From NCBI RefSeq assembly GCF_007860135.1, contig NZ_SJPV01000001.1:1175299-1239298 (forward strand): a DNA stretch of 64,000 bases, written 5' to 3'. Within the stretch, counting starts at the first letter, position 1. Each line of letters starts with the position of its first letter. The notes under the pieces were generated by a model. It had not been told where the DNA came from and made no database searches. It worked only from the letters and a program-made list of their open reading frames with translations. The position numbers were made by a program, and so were the translations under genes. Source of the stretch: Novipirellula artificiosorum (GTDB lineage Bacteria > Planctomycetota > Planctomycetia > Pirellulales > Pirellulaceae). This document shows positions 34,099 through 43,646 of the stretch, one piece after another.

Positions 34099-34869
34099 AT
34101 GATTCCATTACGCGACAGCATCCCAAGTCGAACAACGCCGGTGGTGAACTACGCCATCATCGTTCTCTGCACGTTGGCGTTTTTCTGGCAAGGGGCATCC
34201 GGCCGTCAAGATGGTCGCATCGTCGAACAATTCGGGATGGTTCCCGCGCGACTGAGCAACCCCGGTGCGGAATTGAAAATCACCGAGCAGGTTCCTGTGC
34301 AAACGCGTTTTGGCGTTCAAATCGAAACGGTGACGCGGACCATGGCGGAACCGGTGATTCCAGCGTGGATGACGATCTTGACGTGCATGTTCTTGCATGG
34401 TGGATGGATGCACTTTCTCGGCAACATGTGGTTCCTTTACATCTTTGGCGACAACGTTGAAGATCGTTTGGGTCACTTGGGCTACGCAACCCTCTATTTG
34501 GGGACCGGGATTGCGGCCGGCTTAGCCCATTACGTCACGGAACGTTACAGTCCCATACCGACGATCGGCGCTAGCGGCGCGATTGCAGGAGTGATGGGGG
34601 CGTATGCTTACTTGTATCCTCACGCGAAAGTGATTGCAGTGATCCCGTTGTTCGTGATTCTGCAGACCATCATCGTCCCTGCTCCCGTTTTCTTGGGGCT
34701 GTGGTTCTTGCTGCAAGCCTTTAGCGGAGTCTCCGCGATCGCGGGTGGGGTTGCCGGCGGCGTCGCATGGTGGGCGCACATCGGAGGTTTTGTCGCAGGT
34801 GCGGTCGTGGCAGTCGTTCTGGGGCGATCCCCGCAGGGTCACGAGGCGGTGACCGAGCGACGCTTCTAG
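34099..34869 (+). CDS. rhomboid-family intramembrane serine protease
   Basis: Integral membrane protease of 257 residues. The ATG at 34099 begins the compact protein; the in-frame upstream part lies in the inverted-repeat element and is not needed. The first helix (VVNYAIIVLCTLAFFW) is followed by a long periplasmic loop, then helix 2 with HGGWMHFLGNMWFLYIFGDNVED. The nucleophile is Ser159 in GASGAIAG and the catalytic His is H227 in WWAHIGG, forming the Ser-His dyad. Helix packing motifs GAYAYLYP are also present. It cleaves membrane-spanning substrates; these are unknown here. It converges on the DUF11 gene 12 bases later. Confidence 0.93.
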   Translation: MIPLRDSIPSRTTPVVNYAIIVLCTLAFFWQGASGRQDGRIVEQFGMVPARLSNPGAELKITEQVPVQTRFGVQIETVTRTMAEPVIPAWMTILTCMFLHGGWMHFLGNMWFLYIFGDNVEDRLGHLGYATLYLGTGIAAGLAHYVTERYSPIPTIGASGAIAGVMGAYAYLYPHAKVIAVIPLFVILQTIIVPAPVFLGLWFLLQAFSGVSAIAGGVAGGVAWWAHIGGFVAGAVVAVVLGRSPQGHEAVTERRF

Positions 34870-34881
34870 AACGCTGCCCGT

Positions 34882-37470
34882 CTAGCGATCTGCGTAGACC
34901 ATGGTGCTTTCTTCTTTGGTCACAGGAACAGCGGCTTGATCACTTGTCACAATCGCTTTGACAAGATGAGTGCCTTCGGTCATTCCACGTACGCGAACGC
35001 GGTAGACGAGATCGCTGTTGGCGGCCAGTTGTGGCTTGGGTGGGAAGAAAATCCCGCCTCGGCCATCTTCTTGTGCGTCACCGTCCGCAGCGACTCGTTC
35101 AATCCCAGCTGGCAGCTGCAGTTGGACGCGGACATTGCTGTCGTTTCGAGAGCCGCTGTTGGCGACGCGGATTTCATAGGTGGTTTCACCCCCAATTTCG
35201 ATCGGGTCTGCGGAGTCGGCGATCTGGAAGGTCAACTCGGCAAGCGATTCAATCGCAATGTTCTTCTCGCTCTTGGCAACCGTTCCGAGGTCGCCTTTCG
35301 CCTCAATGCTGATCTTTCGAGCTCCTTCTTCGACCGGCAGCAACGTCAACGGAACCTTGCCACCCTTGCCCTTTGGCAGATTGGCGAGAGACCAATAGAC
35401 CGCATGTTGTGAGGGGTCGTATTGGCCTTCGAAGTCGGTGCTGACAAAGGTGAACCCGCGATCAAGCTGGGCGACGATTTCCACGTTGGTCGCATCGGCC
35501 GTCCCGGTATTCTCCACTTGCAATTCGTAAGTCGCTTGTCGTTCAAGGTACTTCAGCGAGGGGCCTGACAAACCGATTTGCAATTGAGGGGCGACCACTT
35601 CGACGTCGACCTGATGCTCCGCGGACAACCCATCGTCGGAAACCAAGCGGATCGTGTTCTGGATGACTCCGGGGGCAGTTGCTCGCAATCGTAAAACTTG
35701 GTGTCGTACTTCGCCTGGAGCCAGATCGCCGAGCAGATTGTCAAGCTGCTTTCCCTTTGGGTGTTCGAGACCGTTGGGAACATCTTCTTGGACGACCACG
35801 CCGGTGGCCGATCCCGTTCCAGGATTCGACACTTCCACTTCGATTTCAAGTTGCTGGCCAATCAGCACTTGTTCCGGTGCACGTTGGACGATTTTTAATT
35901 CGGGTCGAGTGCTGACGGTGCGCACGGAGGCGGCCGCTTCGAACGTGACCCTCGCGACGCTCCCCAATTCGCCCTCTTGTTCTGGAACCAATTGCATCGT
36001 CACGGTGCGCTCATCGCCGGCGGGCATGGATCCGAGGGACCAGATCAGCACATCGCCCTCAAGCGTCGGTGCTGGGGAGGCATCCACCAATCGCATTCCT
36101 TGCGGCACTCGATCGTTCACTTGAACGTCAAGGGCTTCGACCGTCCCGACGTTCTGGACGTGAATCACGAATGAGGCAGGTTTTCCAACCTTCACCTCGC
36201 TTGGAGCGCGTTTTTGAATGACGATACTCGGAGCCTGGATGCCCTCTAATCGTCGGTCTCCTGGCGATGCTAGCGTTTCATTCGGATCGATCGCAACCGG
36301 TTGAGCGGCGATCGGTGTTGCAAGCGGTTGCGGTGGGTAGCTGTTCTGCATCGCTGTCGGCAACGAGGCTGCGGATGCGACCCGCTGGTCGGGCAGACTT
36401 GCAGGGTAACCAGGTTGTTCTAAAGGAGCCGCGGAGCCGTATTGCGGTTGATTCACGCTAGGTTCGGCATAGGGCATCGGCATCGCGGCCATTGACGTCG
36501 CGGCGGGCAACGCGTCCGCAGCCGCGGGGGGGGTGAATGGCATTGGCTGGCCCATCATCGGCTGGGTTTCCATTGGGGCTGATTGCGGCAGTGGATTCAC
36601 CGACGGTGCTGCTGCGATCGAACCGCTCATCGCCGAGCCACTCATCGTCATTGGTTCCGGGCCACCACGAAGGACATTGCTCGGTTGGCCCGATGACATC
36701 GGTGCCGCTCCAACCTCCGCCAGCGGGTCGACGTACTCATCTTGGGGGACGTTTGCCATCGACAAGGCCGGTACTGCCATCGAGGGCATTGCCATCGCGG
36801 GCATTGCCATCGAGGGTTCCCCGCCCAATTCTTGCATCGGCGAGGAGTCGGGCATTGGAAGTTCACCGTACGCCGCTGCGCTGGGTCCCAGTGGTGCCAT
36901 CGCCATGCCTTGTGGGTCGGATGACAGCGAATCCGGCGCGTCCGTCGGAGTGGGGGGCATAGGCTCCGGGGACTCTGATTCCACCGAAATCGGATCGTTT
37001 GGCAATCCCCAGCCGGGTGCTTCTGACGCAGACATTGGATCGCCAGCGAGGGTGGGTGGCACGAACGGGGCAACCGTCGAGCGGGTCGCGATGTGGGCCG
37101 AGGCGGTTTCATAGGCCAGATCAGGAGCGGAATCAATTGCCGGCTCGCTGAATTGGACTTGTTGGACGGCTCCGTACTCGGCCATGGGCAATGACTTCGA
37201 ATCAATGCTGCCAAGTGGGCCGTCGGGAAGGTTCAGTTTGCTGAGATTGCCGGCCTGCATCTCCGAGGCGGCAACGCCAAGCAGTCCCTGTGGCTGCGTG
37301 GATTCCATTCCTGTGATCGGAGCAGGCGGGTGGGTTAATTGAGTTGACGCATTCAAGGTCCAGCTTGATTCCTTGTGGTCACCACGGTCTTTTTGTGCCT
37401 GTGCAGCGGCTAACGCCCCCAACAATATTGTGACGGCACCAGCAGCAAGTCGAACACCAAACGGTTTCAT
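34882..37470 (-). CDS. exported DUF11-repeat protein with Met/Pro/Ala-rich N-terminal half
   Basis: Exported protein of 862 residues. The signal peptide is near the N-terminus (GVRLAAGAVTILLGALAAAQA). AAGGA nine bases before the ATG at 37470 favours this start over the ATG at 37479. Residues about 50-400 are low-complexity, rich in Met, Pro, Ala and Ser, with runs like SMAMPAMAMPSMAVPALSMA. The second half has four to five DUF11-type beta-sandwich repeats (NVGTVEALDVQVNDRVPQGM, NPGTGSATGVVVQEDVPNGL, NTGTADATNVEIVAQLDRGF, NSGSRNDSNVRVQLQLPAGI). Such repeats are common in cell-surface or envelope proteins of planctomycetes. Function is unknown; a structural or adhesive role is an inference. Confidence 0.88.
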   Translation of the reverse strand: MKPFGVRLAAGAVTILLGALAAAQAQKDRGDHKESSWTLNASTQLTHPPAPITGMESTQPQGLLGVAASEMQAGNLSKLNLPDGPLGSIDSKSLPMAEYGAVQQVQFSEPAIDSAPDLAYETASAHIATRSTVAPFVPPTLAGDPMSASEAPGWGLPNDPISVESESPEPMPPTPTDAPDSLSSDPQGMAMAPLGPSAAAYGELPMPDSSPMQELGGEPSMAMPAMAMPSMAVPALSMANVPQDEYVDPLAEVGAAPMSSGQPSNVLRGGPEPMTMSGSAMSGSIAAAPSVNPLPQSAPMETQPMMGQPMPFTPPAAADALPAATSMAAMPMPYAEPSVNQPQYGSAAPLEQPGYPASLPDQRVASAASLPTAMQNSYPPQPLATPIAAQPVAIDPNETLASPGDRRLEGIQAPSIVIQKRAPSEVKVGKPASFVIHVQNVGTVEALDVQVNDRVPQGMRLVDASPAPTLEGDVLIWSLGSMPAGDERTVTMQLVPEQEGELGSVARVTFEAAASVRTVSTRPELKIVQRAPEQVLIGQQLEIEVEVSNPGTGSATGVVVQEDVPNGLEHPKGKQLDNLLGDLAPGEVRHQVLRLRATAPGVIQNTIRLVSDDGLSAEHQVDVEVVAPQLQIGLSGPSLKYLERQATYELQVENTGTADATNVEIVAQLDRGFTFVSTDFEGQYDPSQHAVYWSLANLPKGKGGKVPLTLLPVEEGARKISIEAKGDLGTVAKSEKNIAIESLAELTFQIADSADPIEIGGETTYEIRVANSGSRNDSNVRVQLQLPAGIERVAADGDAQEDGRGGIFFPPKPQLAANSDLVYRVRVRGMTEGTHLVKAIVTSDQAAVPVTKEESTMVYADR

Positions 37471-37630
37471 GAGTCGCATTCCTTCGCGAGAAAACTAGCC
37501 TAATTGTGCGGCTAGAGTACGTCGTTAGCAAATTGGCGGTGGTCGCGTGAAGAGCAAATTGTTGTCGGGAAACTCGTTCAATTGGTTGCGCTTGGAGCGA
37601 TTGCTGCCTTGTTTGGCGGAACCTGCTCCC

Positions 37631-40375
37631 TCAGCTCGGCTTTTTTAACGACCATCGTCCCATCAAAGCGATAAAGCTTGGTACCAGAATCGTGCGGACA
37701 TAAAATGTATCGATCAGAACGCCAAGCCCGAGTGCGAAACCGAGTTCGACGATTCCTCGCAGTGCTACGCCGCTTTGAGTCGGAAACCCAAAAAAACGTG
37801 CAATCGGGGGGAGCCAGACGGCGGCAGTCATGCTGAAGAACGTCGCAGCCATGACGAGTCCGCACGCCGTGATGATTCCTCCCGTCCGAGACACGGCCCG
37901 ACGTAGTGCAGCTCGCCAACCCAGCTGACGTTGCTCCTCCAGGACTCGCGTGACAAGGTAAACATTGTAGTCTTGACCAACCGCGACCAAGATCACAAAC
38001 AAAAACAGCGGCAGCTTCCAGTCCAAACCGACGTAGTCGCTGCCATAAGCGGCTCGGAAAAACAAGATGGTCAGTCCTAAGGTCGCGTAATAACTAATCA
38101 GTACGGTGATGATCAAGTACAACGACAAAACCACTTGTCGAAGAACGAGCACCAGGACGGCAAAAACGGCGACGACCACCGCGATCTTGATACGCCGGTT
38201 GTCCGACAAGGTGACCTTGCGTAGATCGATGATTGACGGCGTCGTTCCGGCCAATAAGACCTTGGAGCCTTTCCAGACCGATTCCTTGGACAGGGTTTGA
38301 GCTCGTAGGAAGGCTTCCAGCTTGCTGACACGCGTTGACGTTTCGAGGGAGAACGGATCACCGTCAATGATGACATCCAAGCGAACCAGGCGTTTTTCGT
38401 ACTCGGGAACTTCACTATAGAAATATCGCTGAGCAATTCGGTGATTCTGCAACGCCCGGCGGCGCCAAGCATCGCCGCCAAATAAGCTCATGTCGCGGCT
38501 AGGGGGAAAGTCACCCAAGGGGTCATCGGCGTTTCGAACCGCCGCAACGCCATCTTGGGCGTACAGTTGGGTGGTCAGTTGCTTGACGTCTTTTCCCAGT
38601 TTATCACGGGGCGTATCCTCCGCCCGTAGAAACAGAACCGTGACCGGGTTGATTTCACCAATGTTGAAATGGCGGGCCAGCAACCGCAGCCCCTGGCGGC
38701 TTTTGGCTGCATGATTCAATTGGCTGCTGAGGTCGTAGGTGACTGAACGCTCGTTCAAAAATCCGTAAACCCCGGGAACGCTCAGCAGCATCCCGCCGAA
38801 CAGGATCGCAGTCGCAGGGTATCGAGTCAGCAGCACGGCGATCCACCCCCACGTCCCGCCATGATGGGAATCGAAGGATCGATTGGGCGATGGCCCCAGC
38901 AGTGATCGCTTGGGTTGCTTTCGCAGATTGATCCGATTTGGCCAAAACACGATCGGGCCGAATGCTGTCAATAACGCCGGAGTCAATGTTGTGCAAACGA
39001 GCAGTCCCACGAGCAAACAAATCGCAATCACGGGACCGGTGTAATGAAACTTTCCGAATTGGGCAATCCACAGCATCCCCAACCCCAAGACGGTTGTCAT
39101 GGCGCTGCCAATCAAGGCTCCCATCACACCCGAAACTGCATTGCGACATGCGACCGGCCAAACGTTTTGACAAGCTTCTTCGCGAAGTCGCGCGATCAAG
39201 AACAGGCAGTAGTCCGTTCCTGCACCAAACAGAAGCACGACGATAAAGATCCGACTGGTCGTAAACACCCGCATGTCGAGCAGAGGGATCGTCTCCTTCA
39301 TCGACAGCTGAGTCAGTATCGCCACCAGACTCATGGAGGCGACGACGGCGAACCCGATCGAGGCCATGGGGATCGCAACCAATAAGGGCGCCCGATAGAC
39401 GATCGTCAAGATAAGCAAGATCATGCCAACCGTGATCCATTCGGTATAGCGAATGGCATCGCGAGCTCCCATCAAGGTTTCACCACCGATCGCTGCCGAA
39501 CCGGTCATTAGCAGCTGCAAGCCCGGCTTGGTGTAACGCATGCTGTCGTGTGTGACCTCGGCGATCAGTGCCTCGAGGGCTTCGACGATTTGGATATTGC
39601 CCGTTGCCGCCAACTCACTCGACAATTGCAAGACAGCTAACCGTGCAGCGGGTTTCCGTAACCGCGTTCCAACAACGGGATCTTCCCAGGCCAGTACGTC
39701 AAGCAGGCTTTGCCAAGCCTCTAAGTCTCGCTTGGCGATCGGCGCGACCATCTTGGGAATCTCTGGAATCAAGATCAGCGCCGCTTCAAAATCAGCTTCG
39801 ACCGCTTCGTCTGCATCACCCCATCGTTCGAGCAATCGGCCGCGATCCCAATAAGCAATCGCAAGTCGAGGTTGAGTCAGCGTCGGTGGCCGCTCGGTCA
39901 GTTGATCGGCAATGCGTTCGTAGTACCGTTCGTCCAATTCAATCGACTGATCGAAGGCTTCTCGCGCTAGCTTGATCCATGGTCCTGCGGACGTTTGCTG
40001 CTCAGGTGGCCCCGATTGATAGCCCGCGTCAATCGCACGTTTCCAACTCACCACTCCGAGTTGATGGTACAGTCGCCTTAGGAGGTCGAGTCCGATGATG
40101 TCATCGGATTTGAGAAGTTCTTCTTTTTCCCGGCCGAGCACCAGGACGATCTGGCTGCGACTTTGGATGCCCGGAAAGGCATCGTTCAGCAAACGCGTGC
40201 CGGCAACACTGGTCATTTTCGCCGGCAGGTACTCGAAATCGCCGTCAAAAGCGATCTCTTTCCATGACGGCGCTGCGATGCGAAGTAAAACAACCGCAAC
40301 GATCCAAGCCAACAGCACCCATCGCCAACGTCGTGTCACGAACTGCGCCCATCGATGCGACAACGAACGATTCAT
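37631..40375 (-). CDS. MMPL/RND-superfamily transporter
   Basis: Inner-membrane RND-superfamily exporter of 914 residues, closest in plan to MMPL/HpnN-type proteins that move lipids or hopanoids. Helix 1 (WVLLAWIVAVVLLRIA) is followed by a large periplasmic domain with helical repeats. The first 6-TM bundle contains the sterol-sensing-like segment and FGAGTDYCLFLIARLREE. A second periplasmic domain follows, and then the second bundle with VAVGQDYNVYLVTRVLEE. The paired GxxTDY / GQDYN motifs with conserved Asp-Tyr are the proton-relay marks of the MMPL family. No adaptor or outer-membrane partner is adjacent, as is normal for this family. The substrate is not readable. Confidence 0.9.
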   Translation of the reverse strand: MNRSLSHRWAQFVTRRWRWVLLAWIVAVVLLRIAAPSWKEIAFDGDFEYLPAKMTSVAGTRLLNDAFPGIQSRSQIVLVLGREKEELLKSDDIIGLDLLRRLYHQLGVVSWKRAIDAGYQSGPPEQQTSAGPWIKLAREAFDQSIELDERYYERIADQLTERPPTLTQPRLAIAYWDRGRLLERWGDADEAVEADFEAALILIPEIPKMVAPIAKRDLEAWQSLLDVLAWEDPVVGTRLRKPAARLAVLQLSSELAATGNIQIVEALEALIAEVTHDSMRYTKPGLQLLMTGSAAIGGETLMGARDAIRYTEWITVGMILLILTIVYRAPLLVAIPMASIGFAVVASMSLVAILTQLSMKETIPLLDMRVFTTSRIFIVVLLFGAGTDYCLFLIARLREEACQNVWPVACRNAVSGVMGALIGSAMTTVLGLGMLWIAQFGKFHYTGPVIAICLLVGLLVCTTLTPALLTAFGPIVFWPNRINLRKQPKRSLLGPSPNRSFDSHHGGTWGWIAVLLTRYPATAILFGGMLLSVPGVYGFLNERSVTYDLSSQLNHAAKSRQGLRLLARHFNIGEINPVTVLFLRAEDTPRDKLGKDVKQLTTQLYAQDGVAAVRNADDPLGDFPPSRDMSLFGGDAWRRRALQNHRIAQRYFYSEVPEYEKRLVRLDVIIDGDPFSLETSTRVSKLEAFLRAQTLSKESVWKGSKVLLAGTTPSIIDLRKVTLSDNRRIKIAVVVAVFAVLVLVLRQVVLSLYLIITVLISYYATLGLTILFFRAAYGSDYVGLDWKLPLFLFVILVAVGQDYNVYLVTRVLEEQRQLGWRAALRRAVSRTGGIITACGLVMAATFFSMTAAVWLPPIARFFGFPTQSGVALRGIVELGFALGLGVLIDTFYVRTILVPSFIALMGRWSLKKPS

Positions 40376-40540
40376 GGAACGGATCGACAGGGGGACAAGG
40401 TAGGTGACCGTAAGAAAGCATCAAAATAACTCATCCGGTTGATTCCGTCGACGCCGGCACACCTGCCGGTGGAAGTGCTGTTTTTCGGCTACCCCCAACT
40501 GCGTCCCAGACTGGATGCCAACTTGCCGGTCACTTCCGCC

Positions 40541-43500
40541 CTATTTTTCGTCGCGCGTCCTCGCGTTTCGCCCCATGTCCGCGGTTGACTTTGGACTGGT
40601 TTGTTCACCACTGGTTGCGTCAACGCCGAACGCACGCAGCGCATTCTGAAGTGATTCACCACTAATCTCTGCGGGCAATTCGACCACTTGGACTTCGCCG
40701 CTTGGACGGGCCGCATCGTCGAGTTTCTCGATCATTTCGCAAACCAACTCAAGTAGCGGTTCTCCCTCGGTGCTGACCAATAGCGAGTTTCCTACGCTAT
40801 CCACTCCAAGTGACAGCTTACCTTTGAATGAAAAATCGGCACCGCCACCATCACGCCCTCCCTCGGTTTCCACAAAACCGCTTCCGCCCCCGTCGCGGTT
40901 CTTCTGAGCCCCGTTTCCTGGGCCTCCGCTCGCACCCTGCTTGCCGCCGCCTTGAAAGGTTTTGTCATTGCTGCTGAGCAGGTCTCGGTAGGCCTCCTTC
41001 ACCGTCTCGGCAATTTTATCGGCCTTGCCAAAACGGATCGACACCAGCTTGGTGTAGCGAGATTTTCGCTTGTTAGCCGGCTCTTCGGTGTCCCAAAGAT
41101 CGATCAAATCGGCAATCGTTCGAAGCTGGTCGGAGGTGGCTCCCGTGACCACCAACGTGCTGGTGTCGGCATCGTCAATGAACCTCATCTTGTTGCCTTT
41201 GCCCAGCCCCGTCGGCCCATCGTCGCTGGTGTCTGAGTCGATATCCCAGTAATAACGATAGAACGAATCCGAAGCGGAGTCCTTTTTCTCGTCCTCGTCC
41301 TCGAAATACTCTTCCAAGTTCAGCCGCATCCAATACGCCGTCGCATGTTTGATTTTGAAAACATGGTAGGGGCGTTTCGGGGGCGAGATTTGCAACATCA
41401 AATCCTCGAGTCGATCGAGTGCTTTGGTATCACTACTGCTCAAGACCAAGTTGCCTGAGGGATCGAGCTCAATGCGAACCGCAGCCGGTGGGCCGGCCGC
41501 TGAATTTGCATTGGGCACTTTTTTGACATCGCCAAACATGCGATCGAAATCACGGCTCGATCGAATCGGCGGCGCTTCGTCGGTTGGGTTCTCCGATGGC
41601 GTCGGTTGCTCTGGGGCCAATTCAGGTGATTGCATCGCGGTCAACCGATAGCCCCGTTGGGCACCGGAGTTCGCCAAATCAGCTTCCTTCGCGACTTCGT
41701 TGACCTCTTCGGTGTCGGTCGCATCGGAATCGTCGGACGTCGGCGAACGATTCGGATCGATGAAGTCTTCCGTCTCCGGCAGCTCTAATGGGTTCGGGGC
41801 CAATTGGCTCCATTGCCTCTTCAATCGTTTTAAATACTCCAGCGTTTCGGGAGTCGCCGAGGCATCGATGACCCGGATGGTGCGGTCGCTGCCACCGGGT
41901 GGAGGCAACTCGCCCAATTTGATCAACAACGATTCAACTTGCTCCATCTCCATCGGGTTGGCCCACAACAACACCTGTCGGTACCGGCTGTTGGCAGCGA
42001 CACGGAATTCATCCTTGTCCTCCTCTTCCTCTTCGTTGCCATAGCCGTACCACGAGTAACGCTGGTTCCGGCTGTTCTTGTCGTCCTCGTTCTTCTGTCC
42101 CATCAGAAAAGCGATCGACTCCGTCACTTCGCCTGCATCGAGTCGTCGCAGTTGCAGCACCTGGAAACTGCGTCCGCTGCCGTCAAGTCGTTCGATCAGG
42201 GACTGGATGATAAAACGATCGGCTGGGGAGCCTGACACGATCAGGGCGTTATTGTCTTCGTCGACGCGGATACGAGTCGATGGCTCTAGGATGTTCATCT
42301 CACCCACAATGTCGACCAACTTCTCGGGATCGAGCGAGGCGAGCCGATAGACTTGAATGCGGCTCTCGATGTCCGAAAGGGAGGCAACGGACTGACTCGG
42401 CACGTCAATTCGTTTGATAAACTCACTCGCGATCATGACACGGTCTTCCGGCGCCCGAATGATGACGGAATTTTGACGCGTGTTGGCGACAATCGAGATT
42501 TCCGTTTTTTTCTCGGGCGTTGGCGGCGCCTCGCCACCGCTTCGCTGCCGCATCTGCTGCATCATTTGCATCTGCTGAGGCGTCATCGGCGCCGCACTTT
42601 TTTTCTCGACGCCTAAAAACTCTTCGAGCATCTTTTTCGCTTCCTCCGCTGGTAGGTACCGTAGCTTGAACTCTGGAGCAAGCGCTTCACGACTGTCGAT
42701 GCTACGTTCTTGTAGCAACAAATTCGCGATCTGTTGCACGTTGATTGCCGCGTCCATCACCTCGATGCGGTTGGTGGTTGTCAAGGCGGTCAACCGACCG
42801 TTGGAACTGATCATCGGTTTCAGCTCCTCCGACAGTTTCTCAGCCGACAGCCATGCGACATCAAGCGATGTTCGGACAAACGTGTGCGGCGAAAGCGTAT
42901 CGAGGCTCTCGGGATCCACTCGCGGCACAATCGCAGGGTTGATCGATTCCGTCTTCGCCACGGTCAACCCACCATCGAGTTCCAAGATGACGTAGCCTCG
43001 TGCCAATAAATAGCGATTAAACAGATCGCGTGTTTCGGCTACCGTGTATCGTCCTGGTGACGAAAGGTTCACTCGGTCGCCTGGCAGTTCAAGCCAATCG
43101 AGCGGCTTGTTCGAGATCTCTGCGAGCCATTGAACCAGACCAACCCAGGGTTGATTGCGAAACTGAAAGGCAACTCGTCCATCTTCGCCGACGGTCGCCC
43201 GCAATTCCTCGGGGTCCGCATCCTCGTCTTCGTTTTGGTCTCGGCGAATGACCTTCGGTTCGGGCCCCTCCGGCTTCTTGGTCTCTTCTTTGCCTTCGTC
43301 GCCCTTGTTTTCTGCTCCTGCCTGACCCGGATTCGCACCCGGCGGCATCGCACCCGGCGGCATCGCACCGGGCGGTTTCACACCTGGCGCCATCCTAATC
43401 GCGGCAGCGGAGCTAACCGGTCGGCTAGGCGCCTGCGCTAGACCCGACGCCGGATGGATCCATGCGGTAAAGACAAGGCAAACAAGCAGCAGAAAGAACG

Positions 43501-43549
43501 AACGCAAAACAGACACCTGTGTGCAGAGAAGAGGGATTACAAGCCCCAC
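40541..43549 (-). CDS. secretin N-domain repeat protein without a recognisable channel domain
   Basis: Exported protein of 1002 residues. An N-terminal hydrophobic signal (FFLLLVCLVFTAWIHPASG) precedes a Pro/Gly tandem (PPGAMPPGAMPPGAN). Several GspD-type N-domain repeats follow, with characteristic strands such as LKYLPAEEAKKMLEEFLGV, ISIVANTRQNSVIIRAPEDR and IRVDEDNNALIVSGSPADR, each read as a KH-like secretin N fold. Acidic linkers separate them. I cannot find the C-terminal beta-barrel signature of secretins, and the end is charged. It may be a secretin-derived envelope protein or the periplasmic half of a divergent type II-like system. The GTG at 43549 or 43516 could be the start. Confidence 0.75.
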   Translation of the reverse strand: MGLVIPLLCTQVSVLRSFFLLLVCLVFTAWIHPASGLAQAPSRPVSSAAAIRMAPGVKPPGAMPPGAMPPGANPGQAGAENKGDEGKEETKKPEGPEPKVIRRDQNEDEDADPEELRATVGEDGRVAFQFRNQPWVGLVQWLAEISNKPLDWLELPGDRVNLSSPGRYTVAETRDLFNRYLLARGYVILELDGGLTVAKTESINPAIVPRVDPESLDTLSPHTFVRTSLDVAWLSAEKLSEELKPMISSNGRLTALTTTNRIEVMDAAINVQQIANLLLQERSIDSREALAPEFKLRYLPAEEAKKMLEEFLGVEKKSAAPMTPQQMQMMQQMRQRSGGEAPPTPEKKTEISIVANTRQNSVIIRAPEDRVMIASEFIKRIDVPSQSVASLSDIESRIQVYRLASLDPEKLVDIVGEMNILEPSTRIRVDEDNNALIVSGSPADRFIIQSLIERLDGSGRSFQVLQLRRLDAGEVTESIAFLMGQKNEDDKNSRNQRYSWYGYGNEEEEEDKDEFRVAANSRYRQVLLWANPMEMEQVESLLIKLGELPPPGGSDRTIRVIDASATPETLEYLKRLKRQWSQLAPNPLELPETEDFIDPNRSPTSDDSDATDTEEVNEVAKEADLANSGAQRGYRLTAMQSPELAPEQPTPSENPTDEAPPIRSSRDFDRMFGDVKKVPNANSAAGPPAAVRIELDPSGNLVLSSSDTKALDRLEDLMLQISPPKRPYHVFKIKHATAYWMRLNLEEYFEDEDEKKDSASDSFYRYYWDIDSDTSDDGPTGLGKGNKMRFIDDADTSTLVVTGATSDQLRTIADLIDLWDTEEPANKRKSRYTKLVSIRFGKADKIAETVKEAYRDLLSSNDKTFQGGGKQGASGGPGNGAQKNRDGGGSGFVETEGGRDGGGADFSFKGKLSLGVDSVGNSLLVSTEGEPLLELVCEMIEKLDDAARPSGEVQVVELPAEISGESLQNALRAFGVDATSGEQTSPKSTADMGRNARTRDEK

Positions 43550-43646
43550 CGGCCGAGTGATGTTAACGCATTATGGCCGGATAAACGAAGGATGACAAAC
43601 GTTCGTGACATTTCTCTAAAAAAAAGCGTCCCCGCGGCAAGAAAAC

